A DNA stretch of 64,000 nucleotides from Porpolomopsis calyptriformis (GCA_951640195.1 OX621170.1:1178001-1242000); one strand, 5' to 3'. Positions 45,999 through 57,454 are shown, numbered from the stretch's first letter. Notes: generated by a model from the sequence alone, not told the origin. Numbers and translations: made by a program.

Positions 45999-46802
45999 AT
46001 GAACGATTCGTCTTCTGCCGAACCGAATTCTCTTCCTTTTGTTCTCGATCCTACATCACCGGGTGATTCAAATCCTAAGCTCAATAACATTGTAACAGTT
46101 CACGAGTTTCTCCGCCGAACCCCCCCAAAACCTACTAAGCTGTACGTCCGACGGAAGAAGTGTCATCGTGTCAATCTCGACCAGCCGCAGCCATGTGAAC
46201 CTCGCCCTCCGTCAGGAAGGAATGGGGTAAGCAACCCCGACGGTCCTTCAAAGCGAAAAGGCAAGCGCCGCCGCATCACGAAAACTCGCCATTATTCCGG
46301 AAGTCCACCTTCATCTGGCCACTGTATCACACCGAGACGACATCGTCGCCCTCGCAGAACCCTAGCCAATCGCCTTCTAGGGGCGGCTATCATGTCTAAT
46401 GCCGAGCCTGGTCCGATTATCTTTCCTGGAGAGCCCTTGTCTTCCTCCCGACGGCCACTTCGGTTCGTTGCAGATGACTGGTGCCTCCAACCAAGCTCTA
46501 TCGCGGGCCGGAAGCCCCGAACGTTGACTTTAGTCGATCCCCGAAAGAGCGTGCCATTTTGCGAAGCAGCATTTTCGCCGCAGCGGCCTGCCTTCGTCGA
46601 ACCAGCAAACTCTAAACCTCTGACAGAGTGGAGGCCTCGGCCAGAAAACAGCGGACGACGAGCTGCTCACAAGGCAGTAAAAAAGCGGATGACTCGAACC
46701 AAAGAGAGTCCACGCTGTGGTTGCAACTGCCTTCCTTTACGTTTCATTCCTTTACACGATGCCGAGAAGATGTACCAAGCCCGGTTGATATCCCTCCAGT
46801 AA
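45999..46802 (+). CDS. unknown basic, proline/arginine-rich protein
   Basis: Single-exon frame of 267 codons. No domain recognised. It begins MNDSSSAEPNSLPFVLDPTS and contains dense basic patches such as KRKGKRRRITKTRHYS and RRHRRPRRTLANRLLGAA, which look like nuclear localisation signals or nucleic-acid contacts. A small Cys cluster SPRCGCNCLPLRF lies near the end. The frame is open for 44 codons before this ATG, so the start is a guess, chosen because the upstream part is compositionally unlike. Absence of introns is unusual here. Could be a lineage-specific nuclear protein or a chance frame; coding bias favours the former. Confidence 0.5.
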   Translation: MNDSSSAEPNSLPFVLDPTSPGDSNPKLNNIVTVHEFLRRTPPKPTKLYVRRKKCHRVNLDQPQPCEPRPPSGRNGVSNPDGPSKRKGKRRRITKTRHYSGSPPSSGHCITPRRHRRPRRTLANRLLGAAIMSNAEPGPIIFPGEPLSSSRRPLRFVADDWCLQPSSIAGRKPRTLTLVDPRKSVPFCEAAFSPQRPAFVEPANSKPLTEWRPRPENSGRRAAHKAVKKRMTRTKESPRCGCNCLPLRFIPLHDAEKMYQARLISLQ

Positions 46803-47107
46803 GGAGGTGATTATCGTCTAGACCAAAGTTTCAACCATCACTCACTCACAACAGACTTATGTCAGGCTGAACCGGGGATTTGTAGAAACAAAATGAAGCT
46901 CAGGCCTCCACTGACCTGGAAAACACTCAATGAATCCGTCGCAACCCGTACTTTCGCACTTTCCAGTGTGATTTTTTTCTCATTGTTTCTGTTCCTCACT
47001 TACTGCATCCCCCATTCACCCACGAAGCTGCAGAGGGTCCGTTAATCGTGTATTTTGCACTTTGCTACTAAGAGTGACAGTTGTCACATGTCACACCCAT
47101 CCTCGTC
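46803..47107. other. BUD13: intergenic, likely BUD13 promoter
   Basis: About 305 bp between the unknown basic protein and BUD13. It ends in a direct duplication of tgtcacatg just before the BUD13 start. No other feature seen. Confidence 0.4.
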
Positions 47108-48139
47108 ATGTCCGATCTGAAAGCGTACCTAGCTGAGAAGTACATGTCTGGTCCTAAAGCTGAGGCCATCCTCTCCCGTGTCGCACCAAAAAAGAAGAAA
47201 CGCAAGGGTAATCATTCAAATGTCCCTGCGGCGGGGGGGGCAACCTTGGTCGACGACGACGCCGGTTGGGGGGACACTGGGAACGAGGAAAAGGAGGATC
47301 TCTCGGAAGCGATCGTCGAGAAAGACCGAGGGTTCAAGAAACGCAGCGCAGCCGAAGGGTCAGGGTGGGCGACCGTTAAGGAGGGGGATCCGTCAGGAGA
47401 TGGGGCCGCGCCCGTGCCCGCAGACGAGCAGCCCGTGGTGGTCGCCGACGCGGCGAACCCCAAGCCGTTCGTGGGAGGGCTGGTATCCGCAAGCCAGCTC
47501 CAGACCATCCTCCCCAAAACCACGTCCTCGCAACTGACGCAGGAGGAAATCGAGCTTTCGAAAGAGACCGTCCATCGAGACGCCCAGGGGCGCAAGATTG
47601 ACACGAAGGCGGAGCGGGCGGAGGCTGCTCGGAGGAAGAGGGAGAAGGAGGAGAAGGAGGCGTTGATGATGGTGTGGGGGAAGGGGCTCGTGCAGAGAGA
47701 GGAAAAGGAGAAGATGAGACTTGAGCTGGAAAAGCAAAGAGGGAAAGGATTCACTCGGTATGCGGATGACACCGAGTTGAATGAGGAGCTGAAGTCTAAG
47801 GAATTGTGGAACGATCCTGCAATGATGTTTATGACCGTGAGTTCTTTTTTATGTTTCCTGCCAATGGTGTTTGACTGCTCGTTTCCCAGAAAAGGAAATC
47901 AAAGGGACCCCGCAGGCCACAATATAACGGACCAACCCCTCCACCCAATCGTTTTGGCATCAAGCCCGGTCACAGATGGGATGGCGTCGGTCCGTCTTCC
48001 GACCCATACCTTACTGACTTGATACTTATTATCTGAACCAGACCGCGGCAATGGATTCGAAAAGAAATGGTTTCAACGCTCGAACGAACGAAAACGCAAA
48101 GGCTTGGAGAGTTACCAATGGAGTGTCGATGACATGTAA
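47108..48139 (+). CDS. BUD13: pre-mRNA splicing factor Bud13 (RES complex)
   Basis: Bud13, with Pml1 and Snu17, forms the RES complex that aids splicing and nuclear retention of unspliced RNA. The start [20 protein letters not shown] followed by [14 protein letters not shown] is the conserved Bud13 opening. The middle is acidic and low in complexity. The C-terminal domain starts with [20 protein letters not shown] and [17 protein letters not shown], continues with DPAMMFMT and, after an intron, [33 protein letters not shown]; a last intron gives [18 protein letters not shown] and the end [11 protein letters not shown]. The terminal 'Y.WS.EDM' is diagnostic. Two introns near the 3' end. Confidence 0.93.
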
Positions 48140-48466
48140 ACTGGTTCTAACTCCAAGTGAGGTGTGGTGGGCATGTCGTTGTGGAGTGAAGGCCTACTAT
48201 CAAGGTGCTCTGCGGTTCGTTCAACCCTTACGGCTCAGCTTAAGAGTACCTTTGACGGTAGTATCGTACTTGGTGGTTACTCTCACAGTTGATGGAGGAA
48301 CTTTCGATGCTTTCGAATGGCACACATGCATACATGTTTCATTGCGAACCCAAGGTGAGCTTCCGAGGAGGCACCTTCTAAGACTATAATTAACCGTCCG
48401 GTAGAGAGAATTGGTGGTACATCAGTTCGAGTGGGCCCAACAAAGGTATTGAGTCTCGATCGAAAG
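48140..48466. other. intergenic, convergent 3' region
   Basis: About 330 bp between BUD13 and the HSP20-domain gene. Short open frames only; no feature supported. Confidence 0.45.
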
Positions 48467-49353
48467 TCATGAAGAATTGTTATCTCTGAGGCGCGACTCA
48501 GCCCGCATAGAGCGCATGTTCGGATATTTCAGTATAAGATGCCGGCTGTCCTTCGCCGCACGCACTTCTTCAAACTACCGGAAAGGTCAGTCTCAGCAAA
48601 CAAGGTCCTCGAAGAAACCAACCACTCGCTTTCGTTCCATCGGGTAGAGGAATAGTCTCGCTGTAAATCTTCTCCTTTCGTTCCCGCACAATACGCCCTT
48701 TCTCCTCTCGTTCGGTAACTGTCACGGTCTCCCAAGTGACAACCAGGCGGGTCCGCTGAAAGCTGACATGAACGTCTTGTTTCTTGATCCCAGGCATATC
48801 AAATTTGGCCGTCATCTGCATGAATGTTCAGGTCATTTGCACTAAACTTCCACATGGAATTGCTTACCGTCCCGCCATCCGGTGCTTCGTGAAAAGTAGC
48901 TCTGGAAGAGGGCACGTCAGGGGTGGTCATGGATGAGTGGTAAAAGATTACAAACAACGATGTTTGTTTCTTTAACGTGGAGTGAGAGTCTGGCGGTGCC
49001 ATTGGCGGTCGGGGTAGCGTCGTGATACTTTCCCCGAGTGATTTGATCTTTGGGGGCTCTTGAGCCATCTTACGTTCCTTTTCCTGCCGGATGCTGCCCC
49101 AGAGTTGGTCCAGGGATTGTAGATCAGTGGGAGTAATGGGCGCGACGGAATCGTCGGAGGAAGACTGGTGGGAGGGTTGGGGCACCGTTCCCACCAGCAA
49201 CGGTCCCCGTCTACGGTTATCGGATCGTGTTTCGGTGGGGGAGGGGAAGGTGATGCCGGTTACTGCGGGGGTGAGAGGGCTGGCGTGGCCGTTATCGGCA
49301 GTCTTGTCGGGGTTGCGCCAAGGAGACTTTGTTCCACCGGTGGAACGATGCAT
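48467..49353 (-). CDS. HSP20/alpha-crystallin-domain protein with long disordered head
   Basis: A small-heat-shock-type fold. The first 140 or so residues, from MHRSTGGTKSPWRNPD, are Ser/Pro/Thr-rich with little order. The alpha-crystallin domain starts across an intron at TMTAKFDMPGIKKQDVHVSF, continues QRTRLVVTWETVTVTEREEK and RKEKIYSETIPLPDGTK, and finishes after a second intron as FEEVRAAKDSRHLILKYPN. It lacks a clear I-x-I/V tail; the end is RLRDNNSS. An in-frame ATG at 49536 would add a hydrophobic segment (AVLFPRCLLFILIRYIF), so a membrane-anchored form is possible but less likely. Many basidiomycetes have such divergent HSP20 proteins; chaperone activity is inferred only. Confidence 0.75.
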
Positions 49354-50026
49354 GGTACTCGAGACTTGGTCAGAGATGGAGCTGTTGTCCCCGTTCAGAC
49401 CTTGTTTGAGAGGATAGGGACGGAATATGTAGCGAATGAGAATGAACAGCAGGCACCGGGGAAACAAGACAGCTTTGAGCAAGTAGCTTATCCGAACAAT
49501 GTGCCTTTCGCATGCACAGCACGTCCATTCACTCACGAGGGACCGACATCGTCCTGACGGGTTTATCGGTTTCCGGATCCTGTTACATTTGAATCCAATG
49601 TGCGCTGAACAAAGTCGTGCTTCTCAGCACGGACAGCACATGATTCGAGGAACAGGGTTATTTGGTGGCGAAAGGCCATCCCCTTTGAGATATCTCCCAG
49701 TCCTGGATCAACGTTTGGAGTGAGTTGGACAGATCTTCGAGCTTCGAGCATCAAGCCTCGCTGTGCACATGTGGAGAACACGAGCTTGGCTGTATATTGC
49801 TGTGACAGACGCGTGACCGTACCCACGTCCGTTCATTTTCCAGTCCGCGTTGCGGGTGTGATGTGATGGCTGCTTATATGTAATGATGGGTGGGCCATCG
49901 TGTCAGTCGGCTGCGTGTTGGGCTTTCAGTTCACCTTCAGGTCTGAGGATGACGTTCACTTCTGATTTTCTGTTCCATTCTATCATCTAAGCTTAAAGTG
50001 CCACCGTGGATTATTATAAGTTGGTA
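49354..50026. other. intergenic, HSP20-like 5' side and SRS2 3' side
   Basis: About 670 bp. Contains the possible N-terminal extension of the HSP20-like gene up to 49536. A frame at 49563-49826 on the minus strand has no recognisable content. Confidence 0.4.
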
Positions 50027-53000
50027 TTATGACGATGGCAACTTGAATTTTTTGTTTGGGTATCCTATCGCTGCCCGTCCCATTCCCAGCCGTTTTCTAG
50101 ACCCCACTGAATTCGCCGCCGTTGTCTGTGTTGACACCGGCTTGGTTGGAGGGAGAGAAGTCGATGGAAGGCTGCTGGGTGGCGAAGGGGGACGCATCTC
50201 TGCATCCAGTCGCGGCACAAACGCGGAGGTGGGGATCGGTGCCTCGGAAGATACTGCTAGCTTTGCACGAGGTCCTACTCCTTGCGACAGCACTTTTTGC
50301 ACTTCCGGTAGAGTGCTGGATCCTACGAATGATAAATAGATTAAAAACTGCACAGGTAAGCTAGAACAGTCAATGTTACGTTGAACACTTCCTGCCCCTT
50401 CTTGCAAAGGCGCCACGCTATGGACCAGGGTGGTAGATTGGGACGGCCTGTGTCGTGTGGTCCGCATACTTTTTGAACATCAGTCATCGCTGTATTCGTA
50501 GCAGCACCCGACTCACAATTCCCCAAGTCTCCGAGCCACTTCTGCTTTCTGTGGCTCTGCCCGGTTCAGAACGCGTGCTATCACGGCCCGATCAGCATAG
50601 GCAAACTGGAGGACTTTGTCTGCAAACAATGTCTGATACAAGCCATTGATCAGAAAACCAAAGCACGACCCTTGAGTATCATCAGCTCAACCTGGTCATC
50701 CTCAATAACCGCAGAGACAAACTCAGACAGCTGTCTGGTTTTCGTAAACCCGCCAATCTTTCGCTTGATCGAATGCGAGAGATACAAGAGTCCCTGGGCT
50801 CGGGTGCAGGCAACGTAAAGTAATCGGCTGGATCAAATCAGTCTATTTTAAGCAAACGCTCAGTTTCGACAGATTTGCCTACCGTTCCTCCTCAATGTCT
50901 TCAGTACGATAGAAAGGAAACGTTCCTCTTTCGACTGCGCACAATGACCCAGTCAACTAATATTACGGGTATCGGCTGGATATACACACCGGCCGGAATC
51001 ATGGTGACTGGCCATTCAAGTCCCTTTGCAGCGTGGCAGGTCGAGATCGTCACCTTCTAACTCAGAAGATGAACACAGTGAGAAGAAATCAAAAGAAAGG
51101 CTGGCGGAAGTCACCTCTTTGTCTCGGTCATTAGCATCGGTGTCACCTTCTGATGACAGCATCGAAGTTTGGAGAAATAGTCTAAGAGGTGTGCTTCTGT
51201 TAACCCGCGCAAGATGTCAGCCGCATCTCCTCTAGAAGACTCGCCTTCTGACACGTACTTTGCTTCCGATTCTGTCGACTTCCCAGTCGGCGGTTCACCG
51301 ACATTGGGGGGTTCTAAAACCTCGACATCCATTTCCACAGGATCTCTAAATTCGCTCGTTAAAGACGGGTCATTCATATCTGTTTGGACCTCGCTGGCGA
51401 AATTGATCAGCTCCTGAACATTCTCCCACCGACTTTCCCAGTCCGACTGTGTTTTTTTAAGGTGATCTTCGTAGCTTGTCAAGGTCACCAGCCGACGGAT
51501 GAGGTCCGCAGGAGACGTGTTCTACCAGATTGTTGACGGAAAGCGGGAGTTAGCTAATCGGGAACGAGGAACCGGTGGGACTGACCTCATTAGCTAAACG
51601 ACGCAGTTCGCGTACGGTGTTGACGAAAGAGTCAATTTTCTTTTTGATTGGAGGCTTGATGTCTGGACGTTTGGAGTCATAGATTTGCTCAACAGCCTCC
51701 ACCGGCGAGACCTCGGTTTTCTGCGCTCGTGATAATATTTCACCTAGTGTCTACAAGGATTGAAAAAGTCACATAATTTCGTATGACATCCGAAGAATAT
51801 TAAAGCTAACACGCACTTTCTCGCCGATACCTCGACTTGGGACATTAATTGCGCGAGAGAAAGCTGGAGCAAATTGCGGGTTGTCCACGATGTGAAGATA
51901 AGCCAGTAAGTCTTTGACCTTGAAAACGAGGATTAAGAAACCTCGTCGGAGTAGATGTTCCGAATCAAACCTCCAACCGTTCAAAAAACCTGTGGCCCGC
52001 TAATACTCTATTCGGAATCCCTTCTTTCTGTAATGCGCCTTCCATGATTCTAGAAAGAGCGTTGAAGCGAACTATACGCGAGACCGAGCCATCAACCGAT
52101 TAACGCCGGGTTTTAACACACGAGAACTCACGAAGTACGACAAAATCCCCCCAGCCAAGCATCCCACCCATCGTAGCCACCAGTCTCTTTATCTCAATGG
52201 CTATAAATGCTGCCTCCTCATGCTCCGAACCAAATGAGCACAATACTGGAAGAGGGCCTTTAGGATGCGATGCTTCCAAAGTTTTCGGAATGCGAGATTT
52301 GTCTAGAGGGGAACACGTGAATACGCCGGCAGACATACAGAATGCAACACACCTCGAGAGACAATGGCTAGACTAACGCTCAGAATCGACCCTGTCGAAC
52401 GATAGTTTTGTACGAGTAGAATTTGTTCTGTCTTCTTAAAATCTAAACAGCGAATAATGAGTGTACCCTTCCTAGGTAGAAAGGCAGCAAGCTAGGACCT
52501 TTTCGCATTTTGGATAAATTCGCCACTTCAGCGGAGCGCCAGCCATAGACTAGACCCGTTTAATGAATTCAATCAAAATCTCGAGAATCAGACGCACTCG
52601 ACTGGTCCGGATCGCCCACGATGGTAACACATCGGTTAGCGGCAGCAATGTATCGCATTAACTCGTATTGCATGACATTCGTATCTTGACTTTTTCCGTG
52701 AGATAGTCAATAACACATGCCACCGAGTCGAAGAAAAGGACTTGCAATTCATCTACCAACATATGCCTGCACCATTGTACTGCTCTCTGATGTTGTGAAA
52801 ATAATTTGGCACCATAAAGGAGCAAGTCGTCAAAATCCAAGGAGTTGTTGCGTCTCAAGTATTTCTCGTATTCTTTGTACACAGCGGCAACAGCGATATC
52901 GATATCGGTTAGTTTCGAGACGGCGCCCACGACTCCCGAAGCGTTTTGTTTGGCCAAATCATCAGGACTATGCCCCTTTGCCTTAGCTTTTGATATAAGT

Positions 53001-53607
53001 GAGAGAACCATGCCTTCGGTGAGAACGATGTTTTTGGTAGACAAGGTTTCATTGTATGCGACGAGTAATTTTGAGATGATCTTTTTACTGCGAATTATCC
53101 AGCGATGTCACAAACAACAGATATATCAGTGCTCACCTCTCTTCTGCATCACACACTGTGAAATTGGCTCTCAACCCGACATTAAGAGAATATATCCGCA
53201 AATAAAGTGCGCAAAGGGCATGGAATGTGCCCATTTTAACCTCGGCAGTCTTCTCTTTGCCAATGAGTTTTATCAGTCGTTCGCGCATTTCGGACGCGGC
53301 TTTGTTAGTAAAGGTGACGGCACATATAGACGACGGTGAAAGCTTGTGGTGCAAGATGAGATAGGCGATGCGTGATGTTAACACCTGTTGTAAACCAGAC
53401 ATATTCTCAGCCTATAATTCACGCTGATATAGAATCAAGACCACCTTTGTCTTTCCGCTTCCTGGTCCCGCGAGAATCTGTAATGGGATGTCTGGTGGAT
53501 GTTGGACCGCTACGGATGCACAAGTTGGAATATTTTGAGTGAGAATGGAGAAAAGTCATGCCTTGGAGTTGAGCTGGATTTAATGATTTTAGAAAAACAC
53601 AGTCCAT
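50027..53607 (-). CDS. SRS2: UvrD/Srs2-family 3'-5' DNA helicase
   Basis: SF1A helicase; Srs2 strips Rad51 from single-stranded DNA and acts in replication repair. MDCVFLKSLNPAQLQ joins, through a GC-AG intron, to AVQHPPDIPLQILAGPGSGK, giving the Q-motif and Walker A. Motif Ia region: SSICAVTFTNKAASEMRERL, with MGTFHALCALYLRIYS. NNSLDFDDLLLYGAKL precedes motif II, LVDEFQDTNVMQYELMRY, again created by a GC-AG intron, then CVTIVGDPDQSS (motif III). QILLVQNYRST is motif IV. The C-terminal half has VLAGHRFFERLEVKDLLAYL (motif V region) and EERRLLYVACTRAQGLLYLS (motif VI). The tail ends in LGMGRAAIGYPNKKFKLPSS. Start at 53607 is the only ATG before the Q-motif. About 15 introns. Confidence 0.9.
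52690..52745 (-). other. SRS2: GC-AG intron in the SRS2-like gene (motif II)
   Basis: Donor gaatt|gcaagt, acceptor aaaaag|tcaag, 56 nt. Splicing creates the Walker B motif VDEFQDTN; a GT donor three bases on (caa|gtcctt) would destroy it and the frame. Confidence 0.85.
53510..53561 (-). other. SRS2: GC-AG intron in the SRS2-like gene (Q-motif)
   Basis: Donor caag|gcatga, acceptor ccgtag|cggtcc, 52 nt. Joins LNPAQLQ to AVQHPPDIPLQ in phase 1, as expected for UvrD helicases. The donor's weak match after GC makes this one slightly less secure. Confidence 0.75.
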
Positions 53608-53914
53608 CGAATGTGTCTTATTGAGAACAGATTTCAAGCCGTTTCTTCAAAGTCAGTGGTTAAAACGCGACATGTTATGCGGTCACATGACTCAAGATCA
53701 CAGTTTAGGCGCGATCGAGTTTGAGGGCGTCAGTAACATATGATCTAGCTCACTTCCTGCACTCGAATTCAACGGCAAGGATACCAGATAAACATGGACT
53801 GGGTCAATCACACCCTTGTAGTCAGGGATCCGGTGAATCCGAACAACCTAGAGGACCGCCCTTGTATTTCCATGACGGGAGTTAAGCGCGAGTCGCCTGT
53901 CTCCCGGCTTCGAC
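53608..53914. other. divergent intergenic region, SRS2 / DUF2235 protein
   Basis: About 300 bp holding both 5' regions. No RNA gene or repeat; no recognised element. Confidence 0.4.
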
Positions 53915-55686
53915 ATGGCTACTGGCTCACTGACTGCCGCCGACATTGCCCCGTATGCATCTGACCCGTTGTCTGTTCAGAGTCGGGTCGGCGCAAGCTC
54001 GTCATCAATGATCCAAGGACGAAACCTTGTGGTTTGCATTGATGGCACAGCCAATAAATTCGGCACGAAGGTGCGTTTTATCCTGATGGACCGCTTGACA
54101 TCCCAGTACCTCACACTGCCGCAGAATACAAACATTATTGAGCTTTATAAACGACTCGTCAAGGATGATACGCAAGTCACCTATTATAACAGCGGCATTG
54201 GGACGTGGGCAACCCCTTCTTATGTTTCACTGGCATTTGTTTTCCGTGTCATAGACCACTACGTGGACATGGCCATTGGATGGTAAGCAGTTCTGAGGAA
54301 TGATGGTATCACCTTCCAACTCTCATTCACTAGGAATTTTGAACAAGCCGTTTTGGGCGCTTACCGTTGGCTTGCCGATAATTACCGTCCTTATGAACAT
54401 ATATATCTCTTCGGTAATGCATAAGCATTTATGAAGGGATTGGATGTCTCATACTAAGATTTGTCCTTTTGAGGTTTCTCACGTGGAGCATATCAGGTTA
54501 GGACACTGGCAGCTATGATACACGAGGTTAGCCTTCGGTCACACTTTCAGATAAGAACTAACGAGCATGGTCCATCAGGTTGGGCTCTTGCAGCGAGGAA
54601 ATGAAGATTTGTTTGTGCACATTTACCTCGTATTCCACGTCTTGATCTGGCAGGTATTGCTTAGCTCAACACACCTTCGATCGCTTCGATCTGATTCAGC
54701 TCCTTGTGATTCCAATAGTCCTCCTTACGATCTGGTTTAAAACTGTTCCTTGCGCCCTTAGTCTGGATTGTCTTTTTGCCGTACCTCACAAACGCTCTGC
54801 GGTGGACGATAAGAATCGCCTCTGGTAACAACACGAGAGTCGCCCCTGGCGATAAGACAAACCATCTGACCAAGAAATTTAAGGAGATATTCTCCCGAAA
54901 TGCTAGGGTTCATTTTGTTGGCGTTTGGTGCGTGAGACTCCGTCCAAGATGACTGGCTCTGATCACCTTGATTGCAGGGACACCGTGTCTTCACTTGGAC
55001 ACCTACGAGCCAAAGACTTACCCAAGACGGTGGCCGGCGAGGATCATTTTTGCGTCTTTCGGCACGCACTAGCACTTGACGAATATAGAGTGAAGTTCCT
55101 ACCTGAGTACCGCTATGGTGGTGCATCGAAGATTGTAGATGCGGACGGTTCAATCCCTAAAGTTAAAGAGACGTGGTTCCGCGGGGCTCATTCAGATGTG
55201 TGAGTACAGTTTAAGCATTTTAATTAAAATAATCCTAAGCCAACCAGTGGTGGACGTGCCAATATAACTGAAGGACCAATCCCCAACAACCCTTCTCTTC
55301 GTTGGATGGCATATGAAGCAGCCAGGTCCGGATTGTTCATAGATCTTTCAGGTCTTCACAATCGACCTTCAGAGCCTGGAACTCTGAGGAAAACCCTGAA
55401 AGGTATCTGGAAGCTGATGGAGTATATACCAATCGAACATCGATCCTACAAAGATCAAGACAGTGTCACTCGCTGGTAGGTACGATGCTGCATCTTCAAA
55501 CACACCTCCAACTCAGATTGATGTAGGCCTCATCGTGGCAAGAGACGCATACCAGTTCCCGGACAAAAGGTCCATGTGTTTGTGACCTCTCCACCTGATG
55601 AGATAAATGAGAGGGACGACGAAGGGGACGAAATATCTAGTCCAGGCTACCAACTTTGTGCAAGTTGTGATGGACATCTGGTATGA
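53915..55686 (+). CDS. DUF2235 alpha/beta-hydrolase-like protein
   Basis: DUF2235 is the fold of Tle1-type phospholipases of bacterial type VI secretion; fungal members are abundant and uncharacterised. MATGSLTAADIAPYASDPLS precedes the core: GRNLVVCIDGTANKFGTK, NTNIIELYKRLVKDD, VTYYNSGIGTWATPSYVSLA, FEQAVLGAYRWLADNYRPYE. The nucleophile elbow is spliced as LFG|FSRGAYQVRTLAAMIHEV (G-F-S-R-G). The acid is in VHFVGVWDTVSSLG and the His in TWFRGAHSDVGGRANITEG. It ends YQLCASCDGHLV at 55686, shortly before a decayed WD40 array in the same orientation. A membrane-like stretch around 54680-54790 (LIQLLVIPIVLLTIWF) may be intronic. Catalytic residues are intact. Confidence 0.84.
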
Positions 55687-55799
55687 CTGGATGCTATGAA
55701 GGAGTTGAAGGGAGATATGTATGGTATCCATCATTTCTCAATAGCGAGGTGGACGACCTTGCGACGCGTGTCACGACATGCATCCGACCTGAACTGCGA

Positions 55800-56632
55800 T
55801 GTGCATGTCGTCATTGGTCTTGGCACCTAGACGTTCCTTGACTGGATTGAGGCGCTGAATCTGATGGGAGATGTCCGAAATGGTTTGCTCGCATTAGATG
55901 CAGCGCAAAAGGCGATTGCTGTATGTTATCTTCTCTCTCTTGAGCAATACTTGTTTCATTCAACAGAAATCGGATAGGAGCCAGACTGGCACCAGGGACC
56001 TACTTCATGATTGCGAGCGGTTTACCCGGGAATTCTTTTGGATCATCAATAGCTCTTCAATTCAAATATACCACTCTGCGTTGCTGTTCACTCCTCAGGC
56101 AACTTCACTGAAAAGGATGTATGGGACAGAGCTGGACGTTCCCGTGACAATATATTGTGGATTGGACAAAACGTGGAATTGATGCATACGGACGATAGAA
56201 GGACATTCTAAGGGAGTTAAGTCAGTTGCATTCTCCCCAGATGGCACACGTATCCTGTCTGGATCTGGCAATATTCGGTTGTGGGACGCCATCAGCGGTG
56301 CACACCTGAACACCTTCGAAGGACATTCCAACGTAGTACAATCGGTCGCGATCTCCCTCGATGGCACGCGTATCGTTTCCGGGTCCAACGACTGTACTAT
56401 TCGCCTGTGGGACGCAGCCAACGGTGCACATCTGAACACCCTCAATGGACATTCCAGACGGTAGCATCAAGTCGCCTTCTCCCCTGATTGCACTCGTATT
56501 GTGTCTGGATCCTACGACAGCACCGTCCGTCCATGGGACACAATCAGCGGTGCACATCTGAACACCTTCAATGGATATTCCAGCTTGGTAACATCCATCG
56601 CATTCTCGCCTGATTACACCCGTATCGTGTAA
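55800..56632 (+). pseudogene. decayed C-terminal fragment of an NLR-type WD40 protein
   Basis: The segment TFLDWIEALNLMGDVRNGLL and, after an intron, FTREFFWIINSSSIQIYHSA, LLFTPQATSLKRMYG match the linker found between NACHT and WD40 parts of basidiomycete NLRs. VTIYCGLDKTWN is followed by an in-frame TGA (56180-56182), then CIRTIEGHSKGVKSVAFSPD, the usual start of the WD40 array. Four WD units follow: SGSGNIRLWDAISGAHLNTF, then IVSGSNDCTIRLWDAANGAH, a TAG at 56462, then SGSYDSTVRPWDTISGAHLN and a TAA at 56630. All lie in one frame, so the stops, not splicing, break it. No NACHT domain is visible upstream. Confidence 0.83.
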
Positions 56633-57454
56633 ACCGGTCCAGTGTTTGGTTATATCACGGAAGACGGCTGAGTCCACTCAGTCACCTGGAATTAGTGAAT
56701 TTTCTGGATTCCGGTCTCCTATAGACCACTCAAGCTTGGTTCGAAGGGAGATCGTGTTGTCTTCGGCACGACTGATGGTCGTATCGTTTTCCTTGATTTT
56801 GGACATGTGGACTCTTATTTTCGTAACTTGTAGCTGTTTGTTTCCAGCTCTTTCGTGGTCTGGTTGGGCTCATCATTAACTTATCAACTTTCTATCCTCT
56901 TCCGGTCTTGCTGTTAGTTGGTATGACTTCTTTTCGAGGTGTTCTGGGCATCGTTGAGAATCAAATGTAAAATTTTAATCTACTGAGCAGTGACAAGGCT
57001 TTATGGGTCCATACTTTTGGTGTGCGAGTAAAGGACTTGAGGTGTGCACATTTATTACAGGCCTATTTAACAGTGATAGGCGACATCCATAGAGAGCATA
57101 AAGGATGCCCCCTGGGTGGTGCAAGAAAGGTGGAATATTTGGCCCCCTCCGTTATTTGCAGCAGAAGATGCGACTGGCTGCGTTCACCGCGTAAAGATAA
57201 ACGTTCGTTTTTGAGAGGAGTGTTAGACTTGGTGAACACACATGATAAACCCCAAAGCAAAATAGATATTGGGGAAACTTGATCATATGGCCGTGAGTCA
57301 GAAACAAGTGCGTTATTGTGAGGCTTCGGGTTGGTGGAAGTGTCTAACTTCGATCCCGAGGCAACTGTCAGTTGAGACGTCTCAGGGGTCATACAAGGAT
57401 TTATTACACACATGATAGGAACACAGTCACAGCAAGGTGGTCACCATCCATCCC
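56633..57454. other. intergenic
   Basis: About 820 bp between the WD40 relic and the NTPase gene's stop. The first 100 bp may be further eroded WD40 sequence. I see no other gene, RNA or repeat. Confidence 0.45.

Noticed and set aside
47212..47772. 186-codon Ser/Phe-rich minus-strand frame
   Set aside because: Antisense of the charged low-complexity middle of BUD13, a common artefact of Glu/Lys-rich coding DNA.
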